Assembly: GCA_017983465.1 (NCBI GenBank)
Contig: JAGOBK010000001.1
Span: 586,647-650,646 of the forward strand
Direction of reading: 5' to 3'
DNA: 64,000 nt
Source of the DNA: Crocinitomicaceae bacterium
GTDB lineage: Bacteria; Bacteroidota; Bacteroidia; Flavobacteriales_D; Crocinitomicaceae
The position numbers and the translations under genes were made by a program. This document shows, piece after piece, positions 1-10,338 of this stretch. Each line of letters opens with the position of its first letter. The stretch's first letter is position 1. The notes below the pieces were generated by a model that saw nothing but the letters and a program-made list of their open reading frames with translations, was not told the origin of the DNA and did no database searches.

Positions 1-480
1 GACATTCACTTTGTTGCAGTTGATGCTGAATCACCTATTTTTTTAAACGGACTAGATGTCTCGAATGAAATCCGCGAGCCAAAAGTCGCAGAGATTGTCT
101 CCATTGTAGCAGCCTACAAACCAATCCGCGAAAAATTAGTAGAAGCCCAGCAGAAAATGGGTATGCTTGGTGGAATTGTCATGGATGGCCGCGACATTGG
201 TTCTATCGTGTTCCCAAATGCTGAATTGAAGTTATTTGTTACTGCGGATCCAGAAATTCGCGTACAACGTAGATTAGCAGAAATGCAGTCCAAAGGAATC
301 GAGATGTCTGTTGAAGAAGTACGTCAGAATTTATCCGAACGCGATCACTTAGATTCAACACGAGAGGAAAGTCCATTGATTCAAGTTGCAGACGCACTTG
401 TATTGGACAATTCTCAACTCACAAAAGAAGAACAGTTGGACTGGGTTTTGACTAAAGTGAATTTACTCGTAACCAATTAA
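1..480 (+). CDS. cmk: Cytidylate kinase, 3' part (5' end outside window)
   Basis: The frame is open from base 1, so the gene is cut by the window edge and about 159 C-terminal residues remain. Cytidylate kinase phosphorylates CMP and dCMP with ATP in the cytoplasm. The visible motif DGRDIGSIVFPNAELK followed by the LFVTADPEIRVQRR segment is the characteristic CMP-binding/LID core of the family, and a later RDHLDSTR segment matches the conserved RD..D..R helix. The first in-frame ATG (157) is internal, because the preceding codons read as ordinary Cmk sequence. The last 18 bases overlap the convergent DUF2891 gene. Confidence 0.93.
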   Translation, partial: DIHFVAVDAESPIFLNGLDVSNEIREPKVAEIVSIVAAYKPIREKLVEAQQKMGMLGGIVMDGRDIGSIVFPNAELKLFVTADPEIRVQRRLAEMQSKGIEMSVEEVRQNLSERDHLDSTREESPLIQVADALVLDNSQLTKEEQLDWVLTKVNLLVTN

Positions 481-1608
481 CGCAAACACTGAAAAGGACG
501 ACAACCAATGGTCGATGTCGTAATTTCCTTTCCCAATACTTTCTTGTGCGTAGTCCCACATATCGTTCATGGCTTTCACCCACTCTTTTTTCGTTGCTTC
601 ATCTAGGGTTCCAGCCGGCATGGTTTTTAACATTCCGTTTAGACACCAGATACGGTTCAAGTGATACCCATCCCAATGGGATTCATAGCCATCGTGTTTT
701 GCTGAACGTTTGATTTGTAACGGAATTTTTACGCGTTCTGCCACAAATAAATCTGGACAGTAACTTTTACTCCATTTAACAAATTTCTCAGGCGACATGA
801 TTTTGCGCATTAAATCTGCTACTAATAAGCTTGCTGACATGAAGTCGTACTCATACGGTTCTTTTTCAATTGCTACATTTTCGATTTTTCCGTAATACTT
901 CATGGCTGCGGACGCAACAACTTTCTTCAATTTTTTATCGCCAAAAGCTACTGCGTAATCATATGCAAAGGACAAGCCCATTGCTGGACTGTCGTGACTT
1001 CCTGATAATTCAACCTCGCTCACTTGTTTCCAAACAACGGAATGAACATAGGCAATGTAGCTTGATAGTGGCATTAAGTTTTTCAACCATACTTTCGCAT
1101 CTTGATCATCCCATGAATTTAATTCATCGGCTACTTTAAGCACCCATGATTGTCCATATGGAAATTCAAAAAGTCCTTTTTCGTGCGTTCGGACATACGC
1201 TAATTCTCTTTGGATGTTTTCCGAAGTGAAACTTTCCTTCAAACGCTGACGCAACTCTGCTGCCTCGGGGATATTTGGGTGCAACTTCAAGATTTTGATC
1301 ATACACCAATGGTTATGAACGGCACTGTGCCAGTCGTAGCAACCATAAAACGAAGGCCAAACATCGCGTGGACCATCCGTGTCGCCTTTTTTACGTAGAG
1401 CTTTGAAATAGTAGTGTGGACTAGATTTCGACGCACAATCCAAAGACAATTTTGCAAAATACGATGCCCCTTCATCGGAAAGCGTATAGCGTCCATCTGG
1501 CAAGTTCGTCACTAGTTTATTGTTCCCTGTATTTAAAATCAAACCTGAGGACTCTTGTCCAAAGGAACTAAATCCAATCAGTAAAAATGCGATAAAAAGG
1601 TACTTCAT
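463..1608 (-). CDS. Secreted DUF2891 family protein
   Basis: This 381-residue protein begins with a signal peptide (MKYLFIAFLLIGFSSFGQ). The FYGCYDWHSAVHNHW block near residue 88 is the hallmark of the DUF2891 family, whose members look like alpha/alpha-toroid enzymes of unknown activity. SGSHDSPAMGLSFAYDYA near residue 205 and a DGYESHWDGYHLNRIWC block are further conserved features. The biochemical function is not known; a periplasmic or surface glycan-related role is only a guess. It lies 18 bp downstream of the membrane protein at 1627-2961 and is probably cotranscribed with it. Its 3' end overlaps cmk convergently by 18 bp. Confidence 0.85.
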   Translation of the reverse strand: MKYLFIAFLLIGFSSFGQESSGLILNTGNNKLVTNLPDGRYTLSDEGASYFAKLSLDCASKSSPHYYFKALRKKGDTDGPRDVWPSFYGCYDWHSAVHNHWCMIKILKLHPNIPEAAELRQRLKESFTSENIQRELAYVRTHEKGLFEFPYGQSWVLKVADELNSWDDQDAKVWLKNLMPLSSYIAYVHSVVWKQVSEVELSGSHDSPAMGLSFAYDYAVAFGDKKLKKVVASAAMKYYGKIENVAIEKEPYEYDFMSASLLVADLMRKIMSPEKFVKWSKSYCPDLFVAERVKIPLQIKRSAKHDGYESHWDGYHLNRIWCLNGMLKTMPAGTLDEATKKEWVKAMNDMWDYAQESIGKGNYDIDHWLSSFSVFALIGYE

Positions 1609-1626
1609 AAAGGTAATTTAAGTCGA

Positions 1627-2961
1627 TTAGTTTGTTGGTGCCTTGAATCCATTTTTCATAATGGCCATGGATTCTTTTCCAATTCCAACAATGGAAATGA
1701 TGTTCAGAGGGAATTCTAAGAGTACGTGAGAGAAGCTCAAGAAAAACAATAAACTTAATCCCAAAGAATAATCATACGCATAGAATACACTCGCAACAAC
1801 CCAAAGTAAAATTACTGCCGCAAAACGCAATTTTGGTACTTGGTGCCAACGAATAATTTCCGTTTTACTGAACCAATTTAAGTAATGGTATAAGTATGCG
1901 AAGGCGATGAAACGCATCAACATGATTCCAATCGTTGAATTGTAGACAATGGACGCATATTTCTCCAAGGAGAAACCTGAAAACAATTTCGCTGGGATTG
2001 GCTTCATTTGATATTCATCTAACATCCCCTCTTTCGCGAACAATTGTAAAATATTGTCCACCTGAAAATTCGGATTCAAAGGCTGTTTATTAATCAAATA
2101 CGCCTTGTTTGGAATTTTAGAAAGGCTATCCGTCAAAAGATTGAGGTTTTCTTTTGTGATAAAATTGTATTGTGCATTGGCATCTTTAAAATCCTTTTTC
2201 TTCACGAATGAAACAAAGTCCGAATTGGTGTAAACTGGATCGTTTATCAGATTAAAGTGATCCATGATGCTGATGTTCGTCGCATAGAATCCATCTCCTT
2301 TTGCATAGTGCGCATTTTTACCGAACTCAGAAATGGGTGCTTTCGGATCTACTGGTAATGCAAAAACCAATAATAAAGGCACAGTCACGAATCCAACCAT
2401 CTGCCACATTCCAGAAACGCTTCTTGTTTTCAAGGAACCGAACAACATGAACAGTCCGGTGAACAGGTACACGTGAATCAATGTTGGCACCAAGGAAGTC
2501 AAGGCAAAAACCGTCGTGCTCTCTGCGTTCGACGTGGCATTATCTGGACTCAACCAGCCAGAAACGAATACGTACAAGAATAGGATGGCTACAATTTTCA
2601 CAAACAAGTTTTTCACTAAGGCGAAAAGAACAGCGCTAAACAAGGCGAAAACCAAGAGTTTATCGAAGAGATTCATTTTCACGAAATAGTCATATACTTC
2701 AATGCTGACACCAAAATCCTTCGCAAATGCCGCATAGGAAAGCAGTATTCCAACCAACAGTAAAACAACGAAATCGTATTTCCCTTTCGAATAATAATTA
2801 CGGTCGTGTAACCAACTGATTTCAGTTAAGTAATGGAGTGGTCCCAAATAAGCGTATGCCAATAAGAATGTTTCAAATGGATAAAAGTATGCAAGTACCG
2901 CTGTAATAAGCATTAATCCAATGTTGGCGTAGTTGATTTTGTCTTCTCTTAATGCATTCAT
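1627..2961 (-). CDS. Multi-pass membrane protein of unknown function
   Basis: The 444-residue product has about ten hydrophobic segments (for example near residues 14-40, 63-80, 95-135, 155-205, 345-365 and 375-420), with one large hydrophilic stretch from about 210 to 335 that should lie outside the membrane. LGPLHYLTEISWLHDRNYY near residues 40-58 is distinctive, but I cannot tie it to a named family. It is probably an inner-membrane protein. A TAAATTTG promoter element lies 20-27 bases upstream of the ATG. It leads a likely two-gene operon with the DUF2891 gene. Confidence 0.7.
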   Translation of the reverse strand: MNALREDKINYANIGLMLITAVLAYFYPFETFLLAYAYLGPLHYLTEISWLHDRNYYSKGKYDFVVLLLVGILLSYAAFAKDFGVSIEVYDYFVKMNLFDKLLVFALFSAVLFALVKNLFVKIVAILFLYVFVSGWLSPDNATSNAESTTVFALTSLVPTLIHVYLFTGLFMLFGSLKTRSVSGMWQMVGFVTVPLLLVFALPVDPKAPISEFGKNAHYAKGDGFYATNISIMDHFNLINDPVYTNSDFVSFVKKKDFKDANAQYNFITKENLNLLTDSLSKIPNKAYLINKQPLNPNFQVDNILQLFAKEGMLDEYQMKPIPAKLFSGFSLEKYASIVYNSTIGIMLMRFIAFAYLYHYLNWFSKTEIIRWHQVPKLRFAAVILLWVVASVFYAYDYSLGLSLLFFLSFSHVLLEFPLNIISIVGIGKESMAIMKNGFKAPTN

Positions 2962-2980
2962 GATTGTGGATTTTATCTAA

Positions 2981-2988
2981 CAAATTTA
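2981..2988 (-). promoter_or_regulatory. Putative -7 element upstream of the 1627-2961 membrane gene
   Basis: On the minus strand this reads TAAATTTG, matching the Bacteroidetes primary sigma -7 consensus TAnnTTTG. It would give a short leader before the ATG at 2961. No clear -33 TTG is visible at the expected distance. Confidence 0.45.
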
Positions 2989-3003
2989 ACGAAAATAATA
3001 GCT

Positions 3004-3033
3004 AAAAAAAAGCCACCGAAACTTTCGATGGCT
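3004..3033 (-). terminator. Rho-independent terminator of the parE-parC operon
   Basis: On the minus strand, just after the parC stop codon, AGCCATCGAAA pairs with TTTCGGTGGCT (one mismatch) and is followed by an eight-T tract. It separates parE-parC from the membrane gene downstream. Confidence 0.85.
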
Positions 3034-3046
3034 ATATGGAATGAAT

Positions 3047-5740
3047 CTAAAATAATTTAATCTGATCCTCGTTGTCTTCTTCTTCTTTCTTGGTTAAATC
3101 CCATTCCATGCTTGGAATAGGACCAGCTTCATCATCTTCTATGATTTCTACCTCCTCATCGTTGGTGGACTCTGTCGGTTTTTGATCTGGCCAAGGTTCT
3201 GGACTTTCATCGATGGGATGCGTCAAGATGATTTCTTTGACTTTCAACTTGGTCATCTGATTACCCTGTGCTTTCATTCCTTTGATATCAATCAAATCTG
3301 CGAGGTTCACAACGTTGTCTGGAAGGTTCTTCGTTTCCTTTAGTAATTTGTTGTAGACAATCTTCGCCTCTGGACGATAAGCTGTCGAAACAATGTCCAT
3401 GTAGGAACCTGCGGACTCGCTGATGAACGAAACACGTTTGTCAGAAAGGACTTCACAAATGAAGCGTTTCACGTAGTGCAATTCTTTCTCTGCGTCGAAA
3501 TACACGGTTGAGATTGGACGATCTTGGATCCATTTTTCGATGTGAACCATGTCCTCGTCGAAATGCGTCGCTAAATCAAAAGAACTCAAACGGTATTCAC
3601 CATTACGGTACAAAGTCAAAATGCGGTCGTCTCCTTTGAAGGAACCGAGGAACTTCCCTCTGCCCTCGTCGTTGAGTCTTCCAACGATGCCATCGTACCA
3701 AATCTTACGCGCTGCCAACGTGGATCCGCCGACTTCTTTTTGCACAATTTTCTGGATGATTTCCTTCGTCACTCGATTTCCGGCTGAATTTCGTCCTTTG
3801 ATGAGTAGTTCGCCTAAATCGACATCGAAACGCAAACGTTTCAAATGCGGTCGTGGACGCAACAATACCGTGATTACTTCGCGTTCACCATTCGGGTGGA
3901 CAGAGAAATAGAGCATCTTCGATCCTTTTGCTCCTTTGGTTAAATCGTATTCTGAATCACGCGTGATGGAATTCACGTAGAATCGTTTCATCATCGTCGC
4001 ACCACCAATACCGTCTTGATAGAACAAGTGGTAAATGGTACGCGTATCTCCTTTTTTCCAAACACTGGCAAAAATCAAGTCCTTTCCGACAAATTTCTTA
4101 TCGGAAACTTTGGTCACCATCATTTTACCGGATGCGAAGAAACAAATGATGTCGTCGATTTCCGAACAATCACCAATTGGTTCGTTTTTCTTCAAACCGT
4201 AACCGATAAATCCTTCTTCGTAATCCACATACAACTTGCGGTTCGCAATGATTACTTTCGTCGCACTGATATTATCAAATACTTTGATTTCCGTTTTACG
4301 CTCTTTTCCAGCACCAAAACGTTTCTTTAAATCCTTGTAATAATCGATGGCGTATTCCACCAAGTTATTCAAATGCGCTTTCACTACTTGAATTTCTTCT
4401 TCGATTTTCAATAAGGCATCATCCGCTTTCGTGGAGTCAAATCGCGTGATGCGAATCATCGGGATTTGTGTCAATTTGTGTAAATCCTCATCCTCAATGG
4501 CACGAATCAACTGTTTTTTGAACGGCTCGAAACGTTTGTACAAATATTCGTACAAGGCCTCGCGATCGCTGTAATGCTTAAAGTCGATGTACATCTCGTT
4601 GTTAATGAACAACTTCTCCAAGGTAGAGAAGTGCCATTGACGTTCCAACTCATCCAAACGTATTTGTAATTCGAGTTTCAACAAGCGAACGGTATTGTCC
4701 GTGTTGATTTTCAGGATTTCTGTTACGCCTAAAAAACGAGGCTTATCTCCGTCGATAATAGAGGAGTTTGGCGCCATCGATACTTCACAATCCGTGAATG
4801 CGTAAAGTGCGTCAATCGTTTTATCTGGGGAAACTCCGGGGAATAAATGCACGATGATTTCCGCCTCCGAGGACGTATTGTCTTCGATTTTCTTAATCTT
4901 GATTTTTCCTTTGTCGTTAGCTTTGATCACCGACTCAATCAAGGATCCAGTCGTTGTTCCAAATGGAATTTCGTGGATCGTCAAGGTTTTGTTATCCACC
5001 TTTTTGATCTTCGCACGAACGCGTACACGCCCACCGCGTAATCCATCGTTGTATCCCGTAAAATCAGCCATTCCACCATTTGGAAAATCTGGAAGTAACT
5101 CCACTTTTTTTCCGCGTAAATGGTTGATCGACTGTTCAATTAATTCAATAAAGTTGTGAGGTAAGAACTTACATGCCATCCCTACGGCAATTCCTTCTGC
5201 TCCTTGCGCTAACAAAAGCGGGAATTTCATTGGAAGTTGCTCCGGCTCTTTGTTTCGTCCATCGTAGCTTAACAACCAATTCGTCGTTTTTGGATTAAAG
5301 GCCACATGCAAAGCAAACTTGGACAAACGCGCTTCAATGTAACGAGGTGCGGCTGCTCCATCGCCCGTTAAGGTATTTCCCCAGTTTCCTTGGCAATCGA
5401 TCAATAAGTCTTTTTGTCCAAGTTGCACCAACGCATCACCGATTGAAGCATCCCCATGCGGGTGATATTTCATGGTGTTTCCGATGATGTTCGCGACTTT
5501 GTTATAGCGTCCATCTTCTAACTCTCTCATGGAGTGTAGAATGCGTCGTTGAACAGGTTTTAATCCATCGTTCAATGCTGGAACGGCTCTTTCAAGAATT
5601 ACGTAACTGGCATAATCCAAGAACCAATTTTGATACAGTCCACCAACAGGAATGATTTTCTCATCCACCTGTTTATTTTCAAATGGATTATGTTCATCTC
5701 CCAAGGATGGATTCAAGTCTTCTATTTCGTCTTCCGCCAT
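3047..5740 (-). CDS. parC: DNA topoisomerase IV subunit A
   Basis: The 897-residue protein is the breakage-rejoining subunit that decatenates chromosomes with ParE. The catalytic tyrosine is Y134 in AAAPRYIEARLS; the quinolone-pocket helix is YHPHGDASIGDALVQLGQK (residues 92-110). The N-terminal winged-helix/tower region is followed by a coiled coil (about 420-470) and a C-terminal part with few clear beta-pinwheel blades, ending in an acidic tail. It follows parE by 3 bp, as expected for a shared operon. The family here is the Bacteroidetes type often annotated as gyrase/topoisomerase IV subunit A; the pairing with a short type II subunit B supports ParC rather than GyrA. At the position equivalent to E. 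coli GyrA Ser83 there is an alanine (A98). Confidence 0.93.
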   Translation of the reverse strand: MAEDEIEDLNPSLGDEHNPFENKQVDEKIIPVGGLYQNWFLDYASYVILERAVPALNDGLKPVQRRILHSMRELEDGRYNKVANIIGNTMKYHPHGDASIGDALVQLGQKDLLIDCQGNWGNTLTGDGAAAPRYIEARLSKFALHVAFNPKTTNWLLSYDGRNKEPEQLPMKFPLLLAQGAEGIAVGMACKFLPHNFIELIEQSINHLRGKKVELLPDFPNGGMADFTGYNDGLRGGRVRVRAKIKKVDNKTLTIHEIPFGTTTGSLIESVIKANDKGKIKIKKIEDNTSSEAEIIVHLFPGVSPDKTIDALYAFTDCEVSMAPNSSIIDGDKPRFLGVTEILKINTDNTVRLLKLELQIRLDELERQWHFSTLEKLFINNEMYIDFKHYSDREALYEYLYKRFEPFKKQLIRAIEDEDLHKLTQIPMIRITRFDSTKADDALLKIEEEIQVVKAHLNNLVEYAIDYYKDLKKRFGAGKERKTEIKVFDNISATKVIIANRKLYVDYEEGFIGYGLKKNEPIGDCSEIDDIICFFASGKMMVTKVSDKKFVGKDLIFASVWKKGDTRTIYHLFYQDGIGGATMMKRFYVNSITRDSEYDLTKGAKGSKMLYFSVHPNGEREVITVLLRPRPHLKRLRFDVDLGELLIKGRNSAGNRVTKEIIQKIVQKEVGGSTLAARKIWYDGIVGRLNDEGRGKFLGSFKGDDRILTLYRNGEYRLSSFDLATHFDEDMVHIEKWIQDRPISTVYFDAEKELHYVKRFICEVLSDKRVSFISESAGSYMDIVSTAYRPEAKIVYNKLLKETKNLPDNVVNLADLIDIKGMKAQGNQMTKLKVKEIILTHPIDESPEPWPDQKPTESTNDEEVEIIEDDEAGPIPSMEWDLTKKEEEDNEDQIKLF

Positions 5741-5743
5741 GAT

Positions 5744-7630
5744 TTAGGATGCAATTTCAATTTCATTTGTACTAAGTTCCGATTTTCCTTGATCCACCAC
5801 ATCCTTCTCAACGCGGAGATTATCAATGATAAACTCTTGACGTTCTTGGGTGTTTTTACCCATGAAATACGAAAGGATTGAATCAATGGAATTGTCTTTC
5901 GTCAAAAGGACAGGTTCCAAACGGATGTCCTCACCGATAAAGTGAATAAACTCATCCGGCGAAATCTCTCCAAGTCCTTTGAATCGTGTGATTTCCGCAC
6001 CTTTGCCAATCTCTTCGATGGCATTGCGGCGTTCTTCATCGGAATAACAGTAAATCGTTTTCTTTTTATTGCGGACGCGGAACAACGGTGTTTGCAAGAC
6101 ATACACGTGGTTACGCTTCACCAAATCTGGAAAGAACTGAAGGAAAAACGTCAACAACAACATGCGAATGTGCATTCCGTCGACATCGGCATCGGTTGCA
6201 ATCACAATCTTGTTGTAACGCAAATTGTCCATGTCGTCTTCAATGTCCAAAGCCGCTTGAATCAAGTTGAATTCCTCATTCTCATACACGACTTTCTTGG
6301 TCAAACCGTAACAATTCAGTGGCTTACCTCGCAATGAGAATACCGCCTGTGTACTCACATCTCTGGATTTCGTGATCGATCCACTCGCTGAATCTCCCTC
6401 CGTAATAAAGAGTGTGGTTTCTTCGCGTTTTTCGTCTTTTAGGTCTGTCAAGTGCGTACGGCAATCGCGCAATTTCTTGTTGTGTAAATTCGCTTTTTTC
6501 GAACGGTCACGAGCAATTTTACGGATTCCAGCTAATTCCTTGCGCTCGCGCTCGGACTGCTTAATTTTCTTTTCGATTGTTTCGGCTACATCCGGATTTC
6601 GGTGTAGGTAATTATCGAGTTTATCTTTTAAGAAGTCATTGATGAACGCACGCATCGATTTTCCACCTGGTTCGATTTCTTGCGATCCAAGTTTCGTTTT
6701 CGTTTGTGATTCGAATACTGGTTCAATTACTTTCACCGCAATCGCCGCCACAATGGACTGACGAATATCCGATGCCTCGTAGTTTTTGTTGTAAAAATCA
6801 CGAATCACTTTCGCTACGGATTCTCGGAAAGCACTTTGATGTGTTCCACCCTGCGTAGTATGTTGTCCATTGACGAAGGAATAATAATCCTCGCCATACG
6901 TTCTACCATGCGTAAATGCTACTTCGATGTCCTCATCTTCCAAGTGAATAATTGGGTACAGCGGATCACCGTCCATGTTGTTTTCCAACAAGTCTTTCAG
7001 TCCATCTTTAGATTGGAATTTCTCGCCATTGTAATACATGGCTAAACCACGATTCAAATAGCAATAATTCCACATCATTTTATCTAAATACGCTGTTTTG
7101 AAAGCATATTTCTTGAAGATCGTTTCATCCGGAATGAATTCAACGTAGGTTCCGTTTACCTCATCCGTTTTTTCAATTGGATGTTGTTTTACAAGCTCTC
7201 CTTTGGAAAATTCCGCGGCAACTTTTTCTCCTTCACGTACCGAATAGACCATGAAATGAGATGAAAGCGCATTCACGGCTTTTGTCCCGACCCCATTTAA
7301 ACCAACAGATTTCTTAAAGGCTTTAGAGTCATACTTTCCACCGGTATTCATTTTGGAAACAACTTCCACCACTTTTCCAAGTGGAATTCCACGTCCATAA
7401 TCGCGGACAGACACTTTACCATCCTTGATTTTGATATCGACGCGCTTACCATTCCCCATAACGAACTCATCGATACAGTTATCCACAACTTCCTTTACGA
7501 GGATATAAATCCCGTCATCAGCTGCTGCACCATCACCTAATTTCCCGATGTACATTCCGGGACGAAGACGAATGTGTTCCTTCCAATCGAGGGAACGTAT
7601 GTTGTCTTCCGTATATTGATTTTCTGCCAT
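5744..7630 (-). CDS. parE: DNA topoisomerase IV subunit B
   Basis: This is the ATPase subunit of topoisomerase IV (628 residues from the chosen start). The GHKL ATPase motifs are clear: [10 protein letters not shown] (Bergerat N box), DYGRGIP and [14 protein letters not shown]. The TOPRIM motifs EGDSASG and [10 protein letters not shown] are in the second half, followed by RFKGLGE. I chose the ATG at 7630 ([11 protein letters not shown]) because the family starts shortly before the [17 protein letters not shown] block; the longer frame to 7687 adds 19 atypical residues. parC begins 3 bp after the stop, so the two subunits are made from one transcript. Confidence 0.94.
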   Translation of the reverse strand: MAENQYTEDNIRSLDWKEHIRLRPGMYIGKLGDGAAADDGIYILVKEVVDNCIDEFVMGNGKRVDIKIKDGKVSVRDYGRGIPLGKVVEVVSKMNTGGKYDSKAFKKSVGLNGVGTKAVNALSSHFMVYSVREGEKVAAEFSKGELVKQHPIEKTDEVNGTYVEFIPDETIFKKYAFKTAYLDKMMWNYCYLNRGLAMYYNGEKFQSKDGLKDLLENNMDGDPLYPIIHLEDEDIEVAFTHGRTYGEDYYSFVNGQHTTQGGTHQSAFRESVAKVIRDFYNKNYEASDIRQSIVAAIAVKVIEPVFESQTKTKLGSQEIEPGGKSMRAFINDFLKDKLDNYLHRNPDVAETIEKKIKQSERERKELAGIRKIARDRSKKANLHNKKLRDCRTHLTDLKDEKREETTLFITEGDSASGSITKSRDVSTQAVFSLRGKPLNCYGLTKKVVYENEEFNLIQAALDIEDDMDNLRYNKIVIATDADVDGMHIRMLLLTFFLQFFPDLVKRNHVYVLQTPLFRVRNKKKTIYCYSDEERRNAIEEIGKGAEITRFKGLGEISPDEFIHFIGEDIRLEPVLLTKDNSIDSILSYFMGKNTQERQEFIIDNLRVEKDVVDQGKSELSTNEIEIAS

Positions 7631-7812
7631 TTCGATTTTTGTGGTTTTCCGAATAACAAAAATAACTTTTAGAAGGACTGAAAACACAACGAAAGTTGCT
7701 TTTTTATGAACGAATTTCCGTTGATAAAGGCCTTTAATTCAAGAACTAAGTTGAAATCCACCAAAAGTTCGGAAAGCTAAGTCCTATTTCGAAGGAATTT
7801 CAATCGAAACAA

Positions 7813-7842
7813 TTGTGTTTTCGGCTCAAAATCCTATCTTTG
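7813..7842 (+). promoter_or_regulatory. Promoter of efp (-33 TTG, -7 TATCTTTG)
   Basis: TTG at 7813-7815 and TATCTTTG at 7835-7842 are separated by 19 bp, the Bacteroidetes sigma-A arrangement. Transcription would start about 15 bases before the efp ATG at 7864. Confidence 0.75.
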
Positions 7843-7863
7843 CCTCCAAATTTGAATTGAACC

Positions 7864-8430
7864 ATGGCTAATACTTCCGACATCCGAAATGGATTGTGCA
7901 TCCGTCACAATGAAAAACTTTATCAAATCATCGAATTTCAACACGTTAAACCGGGCAAAGGTCCTGCGTTTGTTCGTACGAAAATGCGTCAAATTGAATC
8001 TGGAAAGGTGATTGACAATACATTTTCTGCTGGACACAAAATTGATCCTGTTCGTATTGAAAACCGTGAATACCAATATTTATACCAAGAGGCTGAATCC
8101 TACGTATTCATGAACAATGAAACGTTTGAGCAAGTGAATATTCCATTGAAAATGGTTGAAAAACCTGGATTCCTACAAGAAGGAATGACAGTGAACATCC
8201 TTTTCCATGCGGAAGAAGAAATGCCATTAGTAGTTGAATTGCCGATGTACATCATCTCTGAAGTTACCTACACAGAGCCAGGAGTAAAAGGTGATACAGC
8301 AACAAACTCTATGAAGCCAGCAACGATTGCAACTGGAGCAGAAGTACGTGTTCCTTTGTTCATCGACAATGGTGAGGTGATTAAAATTGACACGCGCACT
8401 GGCATCTATGTGGAGCGCATCAAAAAATAA
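7864..8430 (+). CDS. efp: Translation elongation factor P
   Basis: EF-P (188 residues, the normal family length) binds ribosomes stalled at polyproline stretches and stimulates peptide bond formation. The KOW-like N-terminal domain carries the loop KPGKGPAF, with K32 at the usual modification site. The central OB domain and the C-terminal signature (TATNSMKPATIATGAEVRVPLFI near residue 150) are intact. A strong promoter lies directly upstream. gcvT follows 37 bp downstream on the same strand, possibly in the same transcript. Which enzyme modifies K32 is not visible in this window. Confidence 0.97.
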   Translation: MANTSDIRNGLCIRHNEKLYQIIEFQHVKPGKGPAFVRTKMRQIESGKVIDNTFSAGHKIDPVRIENREYQYLYQEAESYVFMNNETFEQVNIPLKMVEKPGFLQEGMTVNILFHAEEEMPLVVELPMYIISEVTYTEPGVKGDTATNSMKPATIATGAEVRVPLFIDNGEVIKIDTRTGIYVERIKK

Positions 8431-8467
8431 TTGAAATTTATCTACTGAAAAACGTTAACACCATACC

Positions 8468-9550
8468 ATGAGAAATACAGCACTAACTCAAAAACACATC
8501 GATCTCGGAGCGAAAATGGTTCCATTTGCAGGATACAACATGCCTGTTCAATACGAAGGTGTAAATGCAGAACATGAAACTGTACGTAATGCCGTTGGTG
8601 TTTTTGATGTTTCTCACATGGGGGAGTTTGTTTTACGTGGACCAAATGCGTTGGCCTTAATCCAAAAGTTTGCCTCCAACGATGCTTCTGTATTGTTTGA
8701 TGGAAAAGCACAATATTCGTGCATGCCAAATGGCAAAGGTGGAATTGTGGATGACTTAATCATCTACCGTGTGAATGCGGAGGAGTATTTCATCGTGGTA
8801 AATGCTTCCAACATTGAAAAAGATTGGAATTGGATTTCTTCGTTGAACGACTTAGGTGTTGAAATGGAAAATCTTTCTGATCAATACAGCTTGCTTGCGA
8901 TTCAAGGTCCAAAAGCCGCGGAAGCAATGCAATCTTTAACGGACATCGATTTATCCAACATGACCTATTACACGTTCCAACACGGAACATTTGCTGGAAT
9001 TGAGAATATGATGATTTCAGCAACGGGTTACACCGGTTCTGGTGGATTTGAAGTTTATGTGAAAAATGAAGATGCTAATAAGTTATGGGATGCTGTTTTC
9101 GCTGCTGGAGCTGATTTTGGCATTAAACCAATTGGACTTGCCGCGCGTGATACGTTACGTTTAGAAATGGGCTTCTGTTTGTACGGAAACGACATCGACG
9201 ACACAACTTCTCCTTTAGAAGCTGGTTTGGGATGGATCACGAAATTCACGAAGGATTTCACTGATTCTGAATTCCTTGCGAAACAAAAAGAAGCAGGTGT
9301 GACACGTAAATTAGTCGCTTTCGAAATGATTGACCGTGGAATTCCTCGTCACGATTATCCAATTTTGGATGCAGCTGGAACTGTTATCGGAAAAGTAACA
9401 TCGGGAACGATGTCACCAAGTATGAAATTAGGTATTGGACTTGGCTATGTAACGGTTGATAACAGCAAATTGGAGAGTGAAATCTTCATTGAAATCCGTG
9501 AAAAAGGTGTCAAAGCGCAAGTTGTAAAACTACCTTTCTACAAAGCGTAA
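8468..9550 (+). CDS. gcvT: Glycine cleavage system T protein (aminomethyltransferase)
   Basis: The 360-residue protein transfers the methylene group from the aminomethyl-lipoyl H protein to tetrahydrofolate and releases ammonia. Family landmarks include the [11 protein letters not shown] segment near residue 43, [14 protein letters not shown] near residue 182 and the folate-binding [19 protein letters not shown] block near residue 225, plus a C-terminal [11 protein letters not shown] segment. The gcvP and gcvH partners are not in the window. Its stop lies inside the convergent GDPD gene, with a 13 bp overlap. Confidence 0.96.
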   Translation: MRNTALTQKHIDLGAKMVPFAGYNMPVQYEGVNAEHETVRNAVGVFDVSHMGEFVLRGPNALALIQKFASNDASVLFDGKAQYSCMPNGKGGIVDDLIIYRVNAEEYFIVVNASNIEKDWNWISSLNDLGVEMENLSDQYSLLAIQGPKAAEAMQSLTDIDLSNMTYYTFQHGTFAGIENMMISATGYTGSGGFEVYVKNEDANKLWDAVFAAGADFGIKPIGLAARDTLRLEMGFCLYGNDIDDTTSPLEAGLGWITKFTKDFTDSEFLAKQKEAGVTRKLVAFEMIDRGIPRHDYPILDAAGTVIGKVTSGTMSPSMKLGIGLGYVTVDNSKLESEIFIEIREKGVKAQVVKLPFYKA

Positions 9551-10338
9551 CCTCTTTCCTCTAGTGCATTTCTGAGATCATCTGCTAAGATTCCAGTTGG
9601 ATTCTTCTCATACGCTTGTCGAATTCCTTTCAAGGAGCGAATATCGTACAAGTACACTGTTCGACTTTGCTGCTTGACCCACTGAACATCTTGTGCATCA
9701 ATCACCGCATTCCGAATGACTAGTCCAAAGATGCTTTTATGTTTCTGAATCATTTTCTTTCCTTCTTCGACATTATCCGTTGAGTACAATACTTCGTATT
9801 CAGCCGCCAATTCGTTCAACCAATATTCATAGGAGCAGATGATTTTCACTTGATTCTTATGTCCATTCAGTTGTTCTTCAAAAGCTTCCTTCAAGCGTTC
9901 AAAGTCCACGCGTTCATTGAGACAAGAATTGACATGTTTCAAATCAATAAACAACTGCTGATCCTCTCTGAGTAAACTCAAGACATCGACTAATTTCACC
10001 AACTTTTCTTTCTTCAGTGTTTGATAGTTGATGTTGGATAAATCAAGATCACTCATGTCTGAAACACATCCTTTCCCATTGGTTTCGGCCTCCAACCATT
10101 CATCGTGATAGAGCCACAGGGTTCCATCCGCACCTAAGCGCACATCCACCTCCACCCCATTGGACGTTGGAAAATTCAAGGCAAGGGAAACCGCTTCTTT
10201 TGAATTGTCGTGATAAATGGAATTATCCATACTTAACCCCATTCCAGCATGTCCAAAAACTAGAATGTTCTTAACTTCTTCGCTTTTCGTGCAAGCAAAA
10301 AGGAAACCAAACAAAAAGATAATCTTAGCGAAGCGCAT
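9538..10338 (-). CDS. Glycerophosphodiester phosphodiesterase family lipoprotein
   Basis: This protein of about 266 residues has a lipoprotein signal ending in LFACTKSEE, so it is probably anchored in a membrane facing the periplasm. The GDPD fold is indicated by GHAGMG near the mature N-terminus, [21 protein letters not shown] (the metal-binding E-x-D and HD motifs) and an LFIDLK strand. The family cleaves glycerophosphodiesters into glycerol-3-phosphate and an alcohol, but distant members act on other phosphodiesters. I prefer the ATG at 10338 ([16 protein letters not shown]) over 10359 because it gives a compact lipoprotein signal. It overlaps gcvT convergently and the upstream small gene by 14 bp. 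Confidence 0.85.
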   Translation of the reverse strand: MRFAKIIFLFGFLFACTKSEEVKNILVFGHAGMGLSMDNSIYHDNSKEAVSLALNFPTSNGVEVDVRLGADGTLWLYHDEWLEAETNGKGCVSDMSDLDLSNINYQTLKKEKLVKLVDVLSLLREDQQLFIDLKHVNSCLNERVDFERLKEAFEEQLNGHKNQVKIICSYEYWLNELAAEYEVLYSTDNVEEGKKMIQKHKSIFGLVIRNAVIDAQDVQWVKQQSRTVYLYDIRSLKGIRQAYEKNPTGILADDLRNALEERGYAL

